64,000 bases of DNA from Klebsiella michiganensis (GTDB taxonomy: Bacteria; Pseudomonadota; Gammaproteobacteria; Enterobacterales; Enterobacteriaceae), in the NCBI RefSeq assembly GCF_002925905.1, contig NZ_PRDB01000001.1, positions 1,302,001-1,366,000 of the forward strand, in the 5' to 3' direction. Numbering within the stretch: the first letter of the stretch is position 1; every line of letters starts with the position of its first letter. The position numbers were made by a program, and so were the translations under genes. Of the stretch, positions 1 to 10,855 are shown piece by piece. The notes beneath the pieces are model-generated. The model saw nothing but the letters and a program-made list of their open reading frames with translations. It was not told the DNA's origin and searched no databases.

Positions 1-2
1 CG

Positions 3-1016
3 GAGCTGCTGCGTGCGCAACTGCGCGAGCAGGGCAGCCGAACGGAAGTCATGAGCGGCCAGCAGGCGGCGGCAGAAGTGGCGGCGCTCGACGAGGTCGA
101 GCAGGTGATGGCGGCGATTGTCGGCGCAGCAGGCCTGGTGCCGACGCTCTCAGCCATTCGTGCGGGTAAAACGGTGCTGCTGGCGAACAAAGAGTCGCTG
201 GTGACCTGTGGCCGTCTGTTTATGGATGCCGTGCAGCAGTACGGCGCACGATTGTTGCCGGTTGATAGCGAGCATAATGCGATTTTTCAGAGTATGCCGG
301 AAACAATTCAACATAATCTGGGATACGCTGATTTAACCCAGAACGGCGTGGCGTCGATTCTGCTCACCGGCTCCGGCGGTCCCTTCCGGGAAACGGCGAT
401 TTCTGAACTGGCGGCGATGACCCCCGATCGGGCATGCAAGCATCCAAACTGGTCGATGGGGCGCAAAATATCTGTCGATTCGGCCACCATGATGAACAAA
501 GGGCTGGAGTATATCGAAGCCCGCTGGCTGTTCAACGCCTCGGCGCAGCAGATGGAAGTCCTGATCCATCCGCAATCGGTGATTCACTCGATGGTACGTT
601 ATCAGGATGGCAGCGTCCTGGCGCAGCTCGGCGAGCCGGATATGCGTACGCCGATTGCCCACACGATGGGCTGGCCAAAACGCCTTAATTCTGGCGTGAA
701 ACCGCTGGATTTCTGTCAGTTGAGCACTCTGAGCTTCTCGGCGCCGGATTACGGCCGTTACCCCTGTCTGAAGCTGGCCATGGAGGCTTTTGATGTCGGC
801 CAGGCGGCGACCACGGCGCTGAATGCGGCAAATGAAGTTTCGGTCGCGGCGTTTCTGAACGGGGATATTCGCTTTACCGATATTGCGGCGATAAATCAGG
901 CGGTGCTGGATCAACAGGCGTTAAATGAGCCGCAAAGTATTGATGAAGTGCTGGCTATTGATGCGATGGCCCGGGTAAGCGCAGGCCAGCTCCTGACGGC
1001 GTGGCGCAAATTCTGA
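3..1016 (+). CDS. dxr: 1-deoxy-D-xylulose 5-phosphate reductoisomerase, 5'-truncated by window edge
   Basis: Makes 2-C-methyl-D-erythritol 4-phosphate from DXP with NADPH, the committed step of the MEP isoprenoid pathway in the cytosol. The frame is open from the first complete codon at position 3, so the true start and about 60 residues of the N-terminal NADPH-binding domain lie outside the window; 337 codons are present. Visible family motifs are the LLANKESL segment, the metal/substrate motif [10 protein letters not shown], the flexible-loop [13 protein letters not shown] segment and [12 protein letters not shown], which carries another acidic ligand. The C-terminus (last ~60 residues) is divergent from E. 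coli, as is usual for the C-terminal helical domain. It supplies precursor for the undecaprenyl carrier made by the next gene, uppS. Identification is by whole-protein similarity to E. coli Dxr. Confidence 0.97.
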   Translation, partial: ELLRAQLREQGSRTEVMSGQQAAAEVAALDEVEQVMAAIVGAAGLVPTLSAIRAGKTVLLANKESLVTCGRLFMDAVQQYGARLLPVDSEHNAIFQSMPETIQHNLGYADLTQNGVASILLTGSGGPFRETAISELAAMTPDRACKHPNWSMGRKISVDSATMMNKGLEYIEARWLFNASAQQMEVLIHPQSVIHSMVRYQDGSVLAQLGEPDMRTPIAHTMGWPKRLNSGVKPLDFCQLSTLSFSAPDYGRYPCLKLAMEAFDVGQAATTALNAANEVSVAAFLNGDIRFTDIAAINQAVLDQQALNEPQSIDEVLAIDAMARVSAGQLLTAWRKF

Positions 1017-1104
1017 TACGCGTTGTGATATTTGTGGGCGCTGTGCTTCAGTGATATAGTCTGCGCCATCCGATCGTTGCATTTTGGTGTGAAAGATTAC
1101 GGTG

Positions 1105-1128
1105 GCCGTGGCAAGACACGGCTTTTTT
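1105..1128 (+). terminator. Intrinsic terminator between dxr and uppS
   Basis: GCCGTG (1105-1110) and CACGGC (1117-1122) form a perfect 6-bp stem with a 6-nt loop, followed directly by six T. It lies 90 bp after the dxr stop and ~110 bp before uppS. It should end part of the dxr transcription, implying that uppS onward is at least partly driven from its own promoter in 1129-1240. Confidence 0.75.
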
Positions 1129-1240
1129 GCGTAAAGCTTTTGGTTGTTCTCTGCGATTGGCCGTAGCTCCGGCACCGGATAAAAATGCGTATCCAGCGCT
1201 GACCGGTGGCCCGTGTTTAGTAGCTTAGCTAATCCTTATT

Positions 1241-2017
1241 ATGGACTTAAAACGCGTTATGTTGTCTGCTAATCAAACTGTCAGCGAAATGTTGCCTGCG
1301 CATGGCTGTCGTCATGTGGCCATTATTATGGATGGCAACGGGCGTTGGGCAAAACGGCAAGGAAAGATCCGCGCCTTTGGCCATAAAGCCGGCGCTAAAT
1401 CTGTTCGTCGCGCCGTCTCTTTCGCGGCGAATAATGGTATTGAAGCGTTGACGTTATACGCGTTCAGCAGTGAAAACTGGAATCGCCCGGCGCAGGAAGT
1501 CAGCGCGCTGATGGAGCTGTTTGTCTGGGCGCTGGATAGCGAAGTGAAAAGTCTGCACCGGCATAATGTGCGTCTGCGTATTATCGGCGAGACCACGCGC
1601 TTCAATGCGCGTCTCCAGGAGCGTATTCGCAAAGCGGAGGCGCTGACTGAGAACAACACCGGTTTGACCCTGAATATTGCGGCGAACTACGGCGGCCGCT
1701 GGGATATCGTCCAGGGCGTTCGTCATCTGGCCAAACAGGTGCAAGACGGGGTGCTTCAGCCCGAGCAAATCACAGAAGAGATGCTGAGCCAGCAGGTCTG
1801 CATGCATGAACTGGCTCCCGTAGATTTAGTTATTAGGACCGGGGGAGAGCATCGCATTAGTAATTTTTTGATTTGGCAAATTGCCTATGCCGAACTTTAC
1901 TTTACGGATGTTCTTTGGCCCGATTTCGCTGAACAGGACTTTGAAGGTGCACTCCATGCCTTTGTTAATCGAGAGCGTCGCTTCGGCGGCACTGAGCCGG
2001 GCGGCAACAATGCCTGA
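1241..2017 (+). CDS. uppS: Ditrans,polycis-undecaprenyl-diphosphate synthase (UPP synthase)
   Basis: Cytosolic, membrane-associated cis-prenyltransferase that adds eight isopentenyl units to farnesyl diphosphate to give the C55 lipid carrier for peptidoglycan, O-antigen and capsule. The IIMDGNGRWAK motif near the N-terminus carries the catalytic Asp, and RTGGEHRISNF near residue 200 is the second family signature. The protein is 258 aa from the ATG at 1241, against 253 in E. coli. The E. coli-like start would be the ATG at 1259, giving 252 aa and starting MLSANQ; neither start has a strong ribosome-binding site, so the start is uncertain by six codons. It is followed 12 bp later by cdsA in the same orientation, as in E. 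coli. Confidence 0.96.
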   Translation: MDLKRVMLSANQTVSEMLPAHGCRHVAIIMDGNGRWAKRQGKIRAFGHKAGAKSVRRAVSFAANNGIEALTLYAFSSENWNRPAQEVSALMELFVWALDSEVKSLHRHNVRLRIIGETTRFNARLQERIRKAEALTENNTGLTLNIAANYGGRWDIVQGVRHLAKQVQDGVLQPEQITEEMLSQQVCMHELAPVDLVIRTGGEHRISNFLIWQIAYAELYFTDVLWPDFAEQDFEGALHAFVNRERRFGGTEPGGNNA

Positions 2018-2029
2018 TGGGGGTCACTT

Positions 2030-2887
2030 TTGCTGAAGTATCGCCTGATTTCTGCTTTCGTCTTAATACCCGTTGTTATTGCGGCGCTTTTTTTACTGCC
2101 GCCCGCGGGTTTTGCCATCGTTACGCTAGTCGTCTGTATGCTCGCCGCGTGGGAGTGGGGGCAATTTAGCGGTTTCACTTCAACTACCCAGAGAGTCTGG
2201 CTGTCAGTGCTTTGCGGTCTGCTGCTGGCGCTGATGCTATTCCTGATGCCGGAATACCATTATGACGTTCATCAACCGCTGGTTGAGGGCGCGCTATGGG
2301 CATCATTAGGCTGGTGGGTCGTCGCGCTGCTTTTAGTGCTGACTTACCCCGCTTCAGCGGCTTTCTGGCGCAATTCAAAAACGCTCCGTCTGATTTTTGG
2401 CGTCCTGACCATCGTGCCGTTTTTTTGGGGCATGCTGGCGCTTCGGGCCTGGCATTATACCGATGACCACTATAGCGGTGCGCTGTGGTTGCTGTACGTA
2501 ATGATTCTGGTCTGGGGCGCGGATTCCGGCGCTTACATGTTCGGAAAAATGTTCGGTAAGCATAAGCTGGCGCCGAAGGTTTCTCCGGGTAAAACCTGGC
2601 AGGGTTTTTTCGGTGGTCTGTTAACGGCAGCGGTTATCTCCTGGGCTTACGGCTGGTGGGCCCATCTGAATGTCACGCCGATGGTGCTGCTGGTGTGTTC
2701 TATTGTCGCGGCCCTGGCTTCGGTACTCGGCGACCTGACCGAAAGCATGTTTAAACGCGAAGCTGGCATTAAAGATAGCGGAAATCTGATTCCCGGACAC
2801 GGCGGTATCCTCGATCGTATCGATAGCCTGACGGCCGCGGTGCCCGTGTTTGCTTGCCTACTCTTGTTGGTTTTCAGGACGATTTGA
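2030..2887 (+). CDS. cdsA: Phosphatidate cytidylyltransferase (CDP-diacylglycerol synthase), TTG start
   Basis: Inner-membrane enzyme that makes CDP-diacylglycerol from phosphatidic acid and CTP, the branch point for all phospholipids. The 285-aa protein is mostly hydrophobic, with about eight membrane segments. The C-terminal CDP-DAG synthase signature is intact at roughly residues 240-266: [13 protein letters not shown] followed by [11 protein letters not shown]. The start is TTG at 2030, preceded by GGGGG (2019-2023); the translated start LKYRLISAF matches E. coli CdsA. It lies 12 bp after uppS and is followed by rseP after an 11-bp gap, so all three are probably cotranscribed. Confidence 0.96.
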   Translation: MLKYRLISAFVLIPVVIAALFLLPPAGFAIVTLVVCMLAAWEWGQFSGFTSTTQRVWLSVLCGLLLALMLFLMPEYHYDVHQPLVEGALWASLGWWVVALLLVLTYPASAAFWRNSKTLRLIFGVLTIVPFFWGMLALRAWHYTDDHYSGALWLLYVMILVWGADSGAYMFGKMFGKHKLAPKVSPGKTWQGFFGGLLTAAVISWAYGWWAHLNVTPMVLLVCSIVAALASVLGDLTESMFKREAGIKDSGNLIPGHGGILDRIDSLTAAVPVFACLLLLVFRTI

Positions 2888-2898
2888 CGGAAGGTTTT

Positions 2899-4251
2899 AT
2901 GCTGAGCGTTCTCTGGAATTTGGCTGCTTTTATTATTGCGCTGGGCGTGTTGATCACCGTCCATGAGTTTGGCCATTTCTGGGTTGCTCGCCGCTGCGGT
3001 ATCCGCGTTGAGCGTTTCTCAATCGGCTTTGGCAAAGCGCTGTGGCGCCGTTTTGATAAGCAAGGAACGGAATTTATTATCGCCCTTATTCCGCTGGGCG
3101 GTTATGTCAAAATGCTCGACGAACGCGTTGAGCCCGTGGCGCCAGAGATGCGTCACTCCGCGTTTAACAACAAAACCGTCGGCCAGCGCGCCGCCGTTAT
3201 TGCCGCGGGGCCAATCGCGAACTTCCTTTTTGCCATTTTTGCCTACTGGCTGGTGTTTATTATCGGCGTGCCAGGCGTGCGTCCGGTCGTTGGCGACATA
3301 ACGCCCAACTCGATCGCCGCGCAAGCACAAATTGCAAAAGGAACGGAACTTAAAGCGATAGATGGCATCGAAACGCCTGATTGGGATGCAGTACGTATGG
3401 CGCTGGTGGCGAAGATAGGCGATCGGCAAACAATAGTTACGGTCGCCCCTTTCGGGACCAATCAACGTCAGGATAAAATCCTCGATCTGCAGCACTGGGC
3501 GTTTGAGCCGGATAAACAAGATCCGGTTGCCTCGTTGGGCATTCAGCCTCGCAGCGCGCAGATTGATACCGTCCTGGCTGAAGTACAATCTGACTCGGCG
3601 GCGCAGAAGGCGGGTTTGCAAGCGGGCGACAGGATCGTTAAAGTCGATGGTCAACCGTTAACGCAGTGGATGACGTTTGTTAATCTGGTGCGTGATAATC
3701 CGGGTAGGGCATTAGTTCTGGACATCGAGCGGCAGGGTAGCCCCCTGTCGGTGACCTTGACGCCGGATACGAAGTCTACCAAAGGCAAAGCGGAGGGGTT
3801 TGCAGGGGTCGTACCTAAGGTCATCCCGCTGCCTGATGAATATAAGACAGTGCGTCAGTACGGGCCGTTTGCCGCCATCGCTGAAGCCACGGATAAAACC
3901 TGGCAGCTGATGTCGTTAACGGTCCGAATGCTGGGCAAATTGATAACCGGTGATGTCAAACTGAACAACCTCAGCGGGCCGATTTCTATCGCCCAGGGGG
4001 CTGGGATGTCAGCGGAATTTGGGTTGATTTACTATCTGATGTTCCTTGCGCTGATCAGCGTGAACCTCGGCATAATCAACCTGTTCCCGCTTCCCGTTCT
4101 CGACGGGGGACATCTGCTGTTTTTGGCGATTGAAAAGCTGAAAGGCGGGCCGGTATCCGAGCGAGTTCAAGACTTTAGTTATCGCATTGGCTCAATATTG
4201 CTGGTGCTGTTAATGGGGCTTGCACTTTTCAATGATTTCTCTCGGTTGTAA
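2899..4251 (+). CDS. rseP: Regulator of sigma-E protease RseP (site-2 zinc metalloprotease)
   Basis: Inner-membrane intramembrane protease that cuts RseA after DegS, releasing sigma-E, and also clears signal-peptide remnants. The zinc motif HEFGH is at residues 22-26 in the first membrane segment and the second active-site motif [12 protein letters not shown] is near residue 400. Two PDZ domains lie between (about 115-310), including the [19 protein letters not shown] segment of the second. The start at 2899 is preceded by GGAAGG and gives 450 aa, exactly the E. coli length; an in-frame upstream extension into cdsA is rejected. It sits immediately before bamA, its usual neighbour. Confidence 0.97.
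   Translation: MLSVLWNLAAFIIALGVLITVHEFGHFWVARRCGIRVERFSIGFGKALWRRFDKQGTEFIIALIPLGGYVKMLDERVEPVAPEMRHSAFNNKTVGQRAAVIAAGPIANFLFAIFAYWLVFIIGVPGVRPVVGDITPNSIAAQAQIAKGTELKAIDGIETPDWDAVRMALVAKIGDRQTIVTVAPFGTNQRQDKILDLQHWAFEPDKQDPVASLGIQPRSAQIDTVLAEVQSDSAAQKAGLQAGDRIVKVDGQPLTQWMTFVNLVRDNPGRALVLDIERQGSPLSVTLTPDTKSTKGKAEGFAGVVPKVIPLPDEYKTVRQYGPFAAIAEATDKTWQLMSLTVRMLGKLITGDVKLNNLSGPISIAQGAGMSAEFGLIYYLMFLALISVNLGIINLFPLPVLDGGHLLFLAIEKLKGGPVSERVQDFSYRIGSILLVLLMGLALFNDFSRL
3345..3372 (+). promoter_or_regulatory. Possible sigma-E-type promoter inside rseP
   Basis: GGAACTT at 3345-3351, 16 bp, then TCGAA at 3368-3372. This resembles the sigma-E pattern (GGAACTT, 16-17 bp, TCnnA). It lies ~910 bp upstream of bamA within rseP coding sequence. 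bamA and skp belong to the sigma-E regulon in E. coli, but this exact site is only a pattern match and may be chance. Confidence 0.2.
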
Positions 4252-4282
4252 GAGAGTTTGTTAGGAAGAACGCATAATAACG

Positions 4283-6712
4283 ATGGCGATGAAAAAGTTG
4301 CTCATAGCGTCGCTGCTGTTTAGCAGCGCAACCGTATACGGTGCTGACGGGTTCGTGGTGAAGGACATTCATTTCGAAGGCCTTCAGCGAGTCGCTGTTG
4401 GTGCGGCCCTCCTCAGTATGCCAGTGCGTCCTGGCGATACCGTAACCGATGATGATATCAGTAACACCATCCGTGCTCTGTTTGCCACCGGCAACTTTGA
4501 GGACGTCCGCGTACTGCGCGATGGTGATACCCTGCTGGTGCAGGTGAAAGAGCGTCCAACGATTGCCAGCATCACTTTCTCCGGTAACAAGTCGGTGAAA
4601 GATGACATGCTCAAGCAAAACCTTGAGGCATCCGGCGTGCGCGTAGGGGAATCCCTCGATCGCACCACGCTGGCTGATATCGAAAAGGGGCTGGAGGATT
4701 TCTACTACAGCGTCGGTAAGTACAGCGCCAGCGTTAAAGCTGTCGTGACGCCGCTGCCGCGTAACCGTGTCGACCTGAAGCTGGTATTCCAGGAAGGCGT
4801 CTCGGCGAAAATCCAGCAGATCAATATCGTTGGCAACCACGCATTCAGCACCGATGAACTCATTTCTACCTTCCAGCTGCGCGATGAAGTGCCATGGTGG
4901 AACGTGGTGGGCGATCGTAAATATCAGAAACAGAAGCTGGCGGGAGATCTTGAAACGCTGCGCAGCTACTATCTGGATCGCGGCTATGCTCGTTTCAACA
5001 TTGACTCCACGCAGGTTAGCCTGACGCCGGATAAAAAAGGGATCTACATCACCATCAACATTACCGAAGGCGATCAGTACAAGCTTTCTGGTGTGCAGGT
5101 GACGGGTGACCTGGCTGGGCATTCGGCAGAAATCGAAGCGCTGACCAAAGTGGAGCCGGGCGAGCTGTATAACGGCACCAAAGTGACCAAAATGGAGAAT
5201 GACATTAAGAAACTCCTCGGTCGCTACGGCTATGCCTATCCGCGCGTTCAGTCCCAGCCGGAAATCAGCGATAGCGATAAGACCGTGAAGCTGCACGTGA
5301 ACGTCGATGCGGGTAACCGCTACTACGTGCGTAAAATTCGCTTCGAAGGCAACGACACCTCGAAAGATGCCGTTCTGCGTCGCGAAATGCGTCAGATGGA
5401 AGGCGCCTGGCTGGGCAGCGACCTGGTCGATCAGGGGAAAGATCGTCTGAACCGTTTAGGCTACTTTGAAACGGTTGATACCGATACGCAGCGCGTTCCG
5501 GGCAGCCCGGATCAGGTTGACGTGGTCTATAAGGTTAAAGAGCGTAACACCGGTAGCTTTAACTTCGGCGTTGGTTACGGTACGGAAAGCGGCGTCAGCT
5601 TCCAGGCCGGCGTTCAGCAGGATAACTGGCTCGGTACCGGCTATTCCGTTGGGATTAACGGCACCAAAAACGACTATCAGACCTATACTGAACTGTCGGT
5701 GACGAACCCGTACTTTACCGTGGATGGCGTCAGCCTCGGCGGTCGTGTTTTCTATAACGACTTCGACGCTAACGATGCGGACCTGTCTGACTATACCAAC
5801 AAAAGCTATGGTACAGACATCACGCTGGGCTTCCCGGTTAACGAATACAATACGCTGCGCGCGGGCCTGGGCTATGTGCATAACAAGCTATCCAACATGC
5901 AGCCTCAGGTATCCATGTGGCGTTATCTGAATTCGATGGGGCAGTATCCGGACAACACCAACGACAGAAACTCGTTCAGCGCTGACGACTTCACCTTCAA
6001 CTACGGCTGGACGTATAACAAGCTCGACCGTGGCTTCTTCCCGACCGAAGGCTCACGCGTCAACCTGAACGGTAAAGTGACGATTCCGGGATCGGATAAC
6101 GAATACTACAAAGCGACGCTCGATACCGCGACCTATGTACCTATCGATGACGATCATAAATGGGTGATGTTGGGTCGTACCCGCTTTGGTTATGGCGATG
6201 GTCTGGGCGGTAAAGAGATGCCGTTCTATGAGAACTTCTATGCCGGTGGTTCAAGCACCGTGCGTGGCTTCCAGTCCAATACTATCGGTCCGAAAGCGGT
6301 TTATTTCCCGGCCAGCAGCCGTCATGACGACGACAGCAGCTACGATAACGAATGTAAGAGCAGCGAGTCCGCACCGTGTAAGTCTGATGATGCGGTGGGC
6401 GGTAACGCCATGGCGGTTGCCAGCCTTGAGCTGATCACCCCGACGCCGTTTATTAGCGATAAATATGCGAACTCGGTCCGTACTTCCGTCTTCTGGGATA
6501 TGGGTACCGTGTGGGATACTCACTGGGATTCAGCCGCATATGGTGGTTACCCGGACTACAGCGATCCAAGCAATATCCGTATGTCTGCGGGTATCGCAGT
6601 ACAGTGGATGTCGCCGTTAGGTCCGTTGGTATTCTCCTACGCTCAGCCGTTTAAAAAGTACGATGGAGACAAAGCCGAACAGTTCCAGTTTAACATCGGT
6701 AAAACCTGGTAA
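4283..6712 (+). CDS. bamA: Outer membrane protein assembly factor BamA
   Basis: Central Omp85 subunit of the BAM complex, which folds beta-barrel proteins into the outer membrane. The signal peptide is residues 1-20 (ending VYG before ADGF). Five periplasmic POTRA domains follow to about residue 420, then a 16-strand barrel to the C-terminal aromatic GKTW. The loop-6 VRGF motif ([12 protein letters not shown]) is present. Length is 809 aa against 810 in E. coli. The variable parts are surface exposed: the stretch just after GPKAVYFP is Asp/Ser-rich and carries a Cys pair ([13 protein letters not shown]), and the loop after MWRYLNSMG also differs from E. coli. It lies 31 bp after rseP; the periplasmic chaperone gene skp follows. 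Confidence 0.98.
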   Translation: MAMKKLLIASLLFSSATVYGADGFVVKDIHFEGLQRVAVGAALLSMPVRPGDTVTDDDISNTIRALFATGNFEDVRVLRDGDTLLVQVKERPTIASITFSGNKSVKDDMLKQNLEASGVRVGESLDRTTLADIEKGLEDFYYSVGKYSASVKAVVTPLPRNRVDLKLVFQEGVSAKIQQINIVGNHAFSTDELISTFQLRDEVPWWNVVGDRKYQKQKLAGDLETLRSYYLDRGYARFNIDSTQVSLTPDKKGIYITINITEGDQYKLSGVQVTGDLAGHSAEIEALTKVEPGELYNGTKVTKMENDIKKLLGRYGYAYPRVQSQPEISDSDKTVKLHVNVDAGNRYYVRKIRFEGNDTSKDAVLRREMRQMEGAWLGSDLVDQGKDRLNRLGYFETVDTDTQRVPGSPDQVDVVYKVKERNTGSFNFGVGYGTESGVSFQAGVQQDNWLGTGYSVGINGTKNDYQTYTELSVTNPYFTVDGVSLGGRVFYNDFDANDADLSDYTNKSYGTDITLGFPVNEYNTLRAGLGYVHNKLSNMQPQVSMWRYLNSMGQYPDNTNDRNSFSADDFTFNYGWTYNKLDRGFFPTEGSRVNLNGKVTIPGSDNEYYKATLDTATYVPIDDDHKWVMLGRTRFGYGDGLGGKEMPFYENFYAGGSSTVRGFQSNTIGPKAVYFPASSRHDDDSSYDNECKSSESAPCKSDDAVGGNAMAVASLELITPTPFISDKYANSVRTSVFWDMGTVWDTHWDSAAYGGYPDYSDPSNIRMSAGIAVQWMSPLGPLVFSYAQPFKKYDGDKAEQFQFNIGKTW

Positions 6713-6765
6713 TGGTATTGGCTACAATGGAATGTAAGTGCAGTTGCAGTATAGCGCTGACTATT

Positions 6766-6787
6766 GGCGATAACCGAGGTTATCGCC
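6766..6787 (+). other. Hairpin in the bamA-skp gap
   Basis: GGCGATAACC (6766-6775) is perfectly complementary to GGTTATCGCC (6778-6787), giving a tight stem-loop about 55 bp before skp. No T-run follows, so it is not a standard terminator; it may be an mRNA-processing or stability element that uncouples bamA and skp levels. Confidence 0.5.
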
Positions 6788-6842
6788 TGGCCACGCAAAT
6801 AACGGTACCCCTGGGTACTCATGGGATGGTAAGGAGTTAATT

Positions 6843-7328
6843 GTGAAAAAGTGGTTATTAGCTGCAGGTCTGGGTTTAGCAATGGTAACTTCCGCTCAGG
6901 CGGCAGATAAAATTGCAATGGTTAACATGAACAGCCTCTTCCAACAGGTTGCCCAGAAAACAGGCGTTTCTAACACGCTGGAAAACGAGTTTAAAGGCCG
7001 CGCGAGCGAGCTGCAGCGTATGGAAGGCGACCTGCAGTCTAAAATGCAGCGTCTGCAGTCCATGAAAGCGGGCTCTGACCGTACCAAACTGGAAAAAGAC
7101 GTGATGGCTCAGCGCCAGACTTTCTCCCAGAAAGCGCAGTCTTTCGAACAGGATCGTGCACGTCGTTCTAACGAAGAGCGCGGCAAGCTGGTGACTCGTA
7201 TTCAGAGCGCCGTGCAGAGCGTGGCTAAAGATCAGAGCATCGATCTGGTTGTTGACTCTAATGCCGTTGCATACAACAGCAGCGATGTAAAAGACATCAC
7301 CGCTGATGTGCTGAAACAGGTTAAATAA
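6843..7328 (+). CDS. skp: Periplasmic chaperone Skp (OmpH family), GTG start
   Basis: Trimeric 'jellyfish' chaperone that holds unfolded outer-membrane proteins in the periplasm and hands them to BAM. The signal peptide is residues 1-20 (ending AQA before ADKIAM). The rest is a small trimerisation body plus long alpha-helical tentacles, rich in Lys, Gln and Arg. Total length is 161 aa, as in E. coli. The start is GTG at 6843 with AAGGAG at 6831-6836. Its position between bamA and lpxD is conserved, and lpxD begins 3 bp after its stop. Confidence 0.97.
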   Translation: MKKWLLAAGLGLAMVTSAQAADKIAMVNMNSLFQQVAQKTGVSNTLENEFKGRASELQRMEGDLQSKMQRLQSMKAGSDRTKLEKDVMAQRQTFSQKAQSFEQDRARRSNEERGKLVTRIQSAVQSVAKDQSIDLVVDSNAVAYNSSDVKDITADVLKQVK

Positions 7329-7331
7329 GTA

Positions 7332-8357
7332 ATGCCTTCAATTCGACTGGCTGATTTAGCCCAGCAGTTGGATGCAGAATTACACGGTGATGGCGATATC
7401 GTCATCACCGGCGTTGCGTCCATGCAGTCCGCACAAGCGGGCGATATTACTTTCATGGTAAATCCTAAGTACCGTGAACACCTGGCCGCTTGCCAGGCAT
7501 CTGCCGTCGTGATGACGCAGGATGATTTACCTTTTGCTCATAGCGCCGCGCTGGTAGTGCGTAATCCCTACCTGACCTACGCGCGCATGGCTCAAATTCT
7601 TGATACCACGCCGCAGCCGGCGCAGGATATCGCGCCCAGCGCGGTCATCGATGCGACGGCGAAGCTGGGTACCCACGTGGCGATTGGCCCCAACGCCGTG
7701 ATTGAATCGGGCGTCATCCTCGGTGATAACGTGGTTATCGGCGCGGGCTGCTTCGTTGGGAAAAATACGAAAATAGGTGCCGGCTCGCGTTTATGGGCCA
7801 ACGTCACCGTTTACCACGACATTGAGATCGGCGAGAATTGCCTGATCCAGTCCAGCACGGTGATTGGCGCAGATGGCTTCGGCTACGCGAACGATCGCGG
7901 CAACTGGGTTAAGATCCCACAGCTGGGTCGCGTGATTATTGGCGATCGCGTGGAGATTGGCGCCTGTACGACCATCGACCGTGGTGCGCTGGACGACACC
8001 GTCATCGGTAACGGCGTGATTATTGATAACCAGTGTCAAATTGCGCACAACGTGGTGATTGGCGACAACACCGCGGTTGCTGGCGGCGTGATCATGGCGG
8101 GCAGCCTGAAGATCGGCCGCTACTGCATGATTGGCGGAGCCAGCGTGATCAACGGCCATATGGAAATCTGCGATAAAGTCACCGTCACGGGGATGGGAAT
8201 GGTTATGCGTCCTATCACCGAGCCAGGGGTTTACTCTTCAGGTATCCCGCTGCAGCCGAATAAGGTCTGGCGTAAGACCGCTGCGCTGGTACTGAATATT
8301 GATGATATGAGCAAGCGCCTCAAAGCCATTGAGCGCAAGGTTAATCAACAAGATTAG
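7332..8357 (+). CDS. lpxD: UDP-3-O-(3-hydroxymyristoyl)glucosamine N-acyltransferase
   Basis: Third lipid A enzyme; it adds the second 3-hydroxymyristoyl chain, from acyl-ACP, to UDP-3-O-acyl-glucosamine in the cytosol. The protein is 341 aa. An N-terminal uridine-binding domain (about 1-100) is followed by a left-handed beta-helix of hexapeptide repeats ([23 protein letters not shown] and others), and a C-terminal helix ends with KVNQQD. The catalytic His is H239 in [10 protein letters not shown]. It starts 3 bp after skp and is part of the lpxD-fabZ-lpxA-lpxB cluster. Confidence 0.98.
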   Translation: MPSIRLADLAQQLDAELHGDGDIVITGVASMQSAQAGDITFMVNPKYREHLAACQASAVVMTQDDLPFAHSAALVVRNPYLTYARMAQILDTTPQPAQDIAPSAVIDATAKLGTHVAIGPNAVIESGVILGDNVVIGAGCFVGKNTKIGAGSRLWANVTVYHDIEIGENCLIQSSTVIGADGFGYANDRGNWVKIPQLGRVIIGDRVEIGACTTIDRGALDDTVIGNGVIIDNQCQIAHNVVIGDNTAVAGGVIMAGSLKIGRYCMIGGASVINGHMEICDKVTVTGMGMVMRPITEPGVYSSGIPLQPNKVWRKTAALVLNIDDMSKRLKAIERKVNQQD

Positions 8358-8459
8358 TGCTGCGTCCAGCCACATTAAATTTTCGGCCTGTTGCATTCAT
8401 GAGATTGCCGCAGGCCGTGTTATTATTGCCTTTTAGGATATTTAGACAGGAAGAGTATT

Positions 8460-8915
8460 TTGACTACTGACACTCATACTCTGCACATTGAAGAGATTCT
8501 GGAACTTCTGCCTCACCGATACCCGTTCCTGCTGGTCGATCGCGTGCTGGATTTTGAAGAAGGTCGTTTTCTACGCGCAGTTAAAAATGTTTCTGTAAAT
8601 GAGCCGTTTTTCCAGGGGCATTTCCCTGGTAAGCCGATTTTACCGGGCGTATTGATTCTCGAAGCTATGGCCCAGGCCACCGGCATTCTGGCATTCAAAA
8701 GCGTTGGAAAACTGGAACCGGGCGAGCTGTATTATTTTGCCGGGATTGACGAAGCGCGTTTCAAACGTCCGGTCGTGCCTGGCGATCAGATGATTATGGA
8801 AGTCACTTTTGAAAAAACCCGCCGCGGTCTGACTCGCTTTAAAGGCGTTGCAACCGTTGACGGAAAAGTGGTTTGCGAAGCAACGATGATGTGTGCCCGT
8901 AGCCGGGAGGCCTGA
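8460..8915 (+). CDS. fabZ: 3-hydroxyacyl-[ACP] dehydratase FabZ, TTG start
   Basis: Dehydrates 3-hydroxyacyl-ACP in fatty-acid elongation. It competes with LpxA/LpxD for 3-hydroxymyristoyl-ACP, which explains its place among the lipid A genes. It is a 151-aa hot-dog fold protein with catalytic H54 ([10 protein letters not shown]) and E68 ([10 protein letters not shown]). The start is TTG at 8460, as in E. coli, after the ribosome-binding site AGGAAG (8449-8454). It is separated from lpxD by 102 bp and from lpxA by 3 bp. Confidence 0.98.
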   Translation: MTTDTHTLHIEEILELLPHRYPFLLVDRVLDFEEGRFLRAVKNVSVNEPFFQGHFPGKPILPGVLILEAMAQATGILAFKSVGKLEPGELYYFAGIDEARFKRPVVPGDQMIMEVTFEKTRRGLTRFKGVATVDGKVVCEATMMCARSREA

Positions 8916-8918
8916 TAC

Positions 8919-9707
8919 GTGATTGATAAAACCGCCTTTATTCATCCTTCCGCCATTGTAGAAGAAGGCGCCGTTATTGGCGCTAACGTCCACGTTGGCC
9001 CGTTTTGTATTGTTGGTGCTAACGTCGAAATCGGCGAAGGTACCGTACTGAAATCTCACGTTGTCATCAACGGCCATACCAAAATTGGCCGCGATAACGA
9101 GATCTATCAGTTCGCTTCCATCGGCGAAGTTAACCAGGATCTGAAATATGCTGGCGAACCGACCCGCGTGGAAATTGGCGATCGCAACCGCATCCGCGAA
9201 AGCGTCACCATTCATCGTGGCACAGTACAGGGCGGTGGATTAACGAAGGTGGGCAGCGATAACCTGCTGATGATCAACGCCCACGTGGCGCACGATTGTA
9301 CGCTGGGCGACCGCTGTATTCTGGCCAATAACGCGACCCTTGCGGGCCACGTTTCGCTGGATGATTTTGTTATCATCGGCGGCATGACCGCCGTGCATCA
9401 GTTCTGCATTATTGGCGCACACGTGATGGTGGGCGGCTGCTCCGGCGTAGCGCAGGACGTTCCGCCGTTCGTGATTGCGCAGGGCAACCACGCGACGCCG
9501 TTTGGCGTCAACATCGAAGGGTTGAAACGCCGCGGCTTCAGCCGTGAGGCGATCACTGCGATTCGTAACGCGTATAAGCTGCTGTACCGCAGCGGTAAAA
9601 CGCTGGACGAAGCGAAAGCTGAAATTGCCGAGCTGGCGGCGCAGTATCCCGAAGTGCAGACCTTTACCGACTTTTTTGCCCGCTCCACGCGCGGCCTGAT
9701 TCGTTAA
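8919..9707 (+). CDS. lpxA: UDP-N-acetylglucosamine O-acyltransferase LpxA, GTG start
   Basis: First step of lipid A synthesis: transfers 3-hydroxymyristate from ACP to the 3-OH of UDP-GlcNAc. The protein is 262 aa, a left-handed beta-helix of hexapeptide repeats with a C-terminal helical bundle. Catalytic H125 sits in INAHVAHDC. The GTG start at 8919 is preceded by GGGAGG (8905-8910) inside the end of fabZ. Its TAA stop overlaps the ATG of lpxB by one base (TAATG at 9705-9709), indicating translational coupling. Confidence 0.98.
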   Translation: MIDKTAFIHPSAIVEEGAVIGANVHVGPFCIVGANVEIGEGTVLKSHVVINGHTKIGRDNEIYQFASIGEVNQDLKYAGEPTRVEIGDRNRIRESVTIHRGTVQGGGLTKVGSDNLLMINAHVAHDCTLGDRCILANNATLAGHVSLDDFVIIGGMTAVHQFCIIGAHVMVGGCSGVAQDVPPFVIAQGNHATPFGVNIEGLKRRGFSREAITAIRNAYKLLYRSGKTLDEAKAEIAELAAQYPEVQTFTDFFARSTRGLIR

Positions 9708-10855
9708 TGGCTGAATTGCGTCCCCTGACGATTGCCCTGGTCGCCGGAGAAACCTCCGGCGATATTCTTGGTGCCGGTCTTATCCGCGCGCTCAAAGCCC
9801 GCATACCTGATGCCCGCTTTGTCGGCGTTGCCGGGCCGTTGATGCAGGCGGAAGGCTGCGAAGCCTGGTATGAGATGGAAGAGCTGGCGGTGATGGGCGT
9901 TGTGGAAGTGCTGGGTCGCCTGCGCCGTCTGCTGCATATTCGCGCCGATCTCACCCGTCGATTGACCGAGCTTAAGCCAGACGTATTCGTCGGCATTGAT
10001 GCGCCTGACTTCAATATCACCCTCGAAGGTAATCTGAAGAAGCAGGGTATCAAAACCATCCATTACGTCAGCCCCTCGGTGTGGGCATGGCGGCAAAAAC
10101 GCGTTTTCAAAATTGGCAGATCCACCGATCTGGTACTGGCATTTCTGCCTTTCGAAAAAGCGTTTTATGATAAATTCAACGTTCCCTGCCGGTTTATTGG
10201 CCACACGATGGCGGATGCGATGCCGCTGGACCCGGATAAAGGCGCTGCGCGCGACCGTCTGGGGATCGATCGTAACGTGCATTGCCTGGCGCTGCTGCCG
10301 GGAAGCCGCGGGGCGGAAGTTGAGATGCTCAGCGCTGATTTTCTGAAAACGGCGCAGCTCCTGCGAGACCATTATCCTGACCTGGAAGTGGTTGTCCCGC
10401 TGGTCAACGCGAAGCGGCGGGAACAGTTCGAGCGCATCAAAGCGGAAACGGCGCCGGATCTTGCCGTCCACCTGCTCGACGGCCGGGCGCGCGACGCGAT
10501 GATCGCCAGCGATGCCGCGCTGCTGGCCTCCGGCACGGCTGCGCTGGAGTGTATGCTGGCTAAGTGTCCGATGGTTGTCGGCTATCGGATGAAGCCGTTT
10601 ACCTTCTGGCTGGCGAAACGGCTGGTGAAGACCGACTATGTGTCGTTGCCGAATTTACTGGCCGGGCGCGAACTGGTTAAAGAACTGCTGCAGGATGAAT
10701 GCCAGCCGCAGGCGCTGGCCGAGGCGCTGAAGCCGCTGCTGGCCGACGGAAAAACCAGCCACGATATGCATGAAACCTTCCGCGCGCTGCATCAGCAGAT
10801 CCGCTGCAACGCTGATGAGCAGGCGGCGGATGCCGTACTGGAGTTAGCAAAATGA
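9707..10855 (+). CDS. lpxB: Lipid A disaccharide synthase
   Basis: GT19 glycosyltransferase that joins UDP-2,3-diacylglucosamine and lipid X to form the tetraacyl disaccharide of lipid A on the inner face of the inner membrane. The protein is 382 aa. The N-terminal motif [14 protein letters not shown] and the central [13 protein letters not shown] and [10 protein letters not shown] motifs, followed by [10 protein letters not shown], match the family. The start overlaps lpxA by one base, and the end overlaps rnhB by four bases (ATGA), so lpxA-lpxB-rnhB are probably translated from one message. Confidence 0.98.
   Translation: MAELRPLTIALVAGETSGDILGAGLIRALKARIPDARFVGVAGPLMQAEGCEAWYEMEELAVMGVVEVLGRLRRLLHIRADLTRRLTELKPDVFVGIDAPDFNITLEGNLKKQGIKTIHYVSPSVWAWRQKRVFKIGRSTDLVLAFLPFEKAFYDKFNVPCRFIGHTMADAMPLDPDKGAARDRLGIDRNVHCLALLPGSRGAEVEMLSADFLKTAQLLRDHYPDLEVVVPLVNAKRREQFERIKAETAPDLAVHLLDGRARDAMIASDAALLASGTAALECMLAKCPMVVGYRMKPFTFWLAKRLVKTDYVSLPNLLAGRELVKELLQDECQPQALAEALKPLLADGKTSHDMHETFRALHQQIRCNADEQAADAVLELAK

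Noticed and set aside
4229-5296. 355-codon minus-strand frame antisense to bamA
   Set aside because: Shadow of the bamA reading frame; composition is that of complemented coding sequence and no family is recognised.
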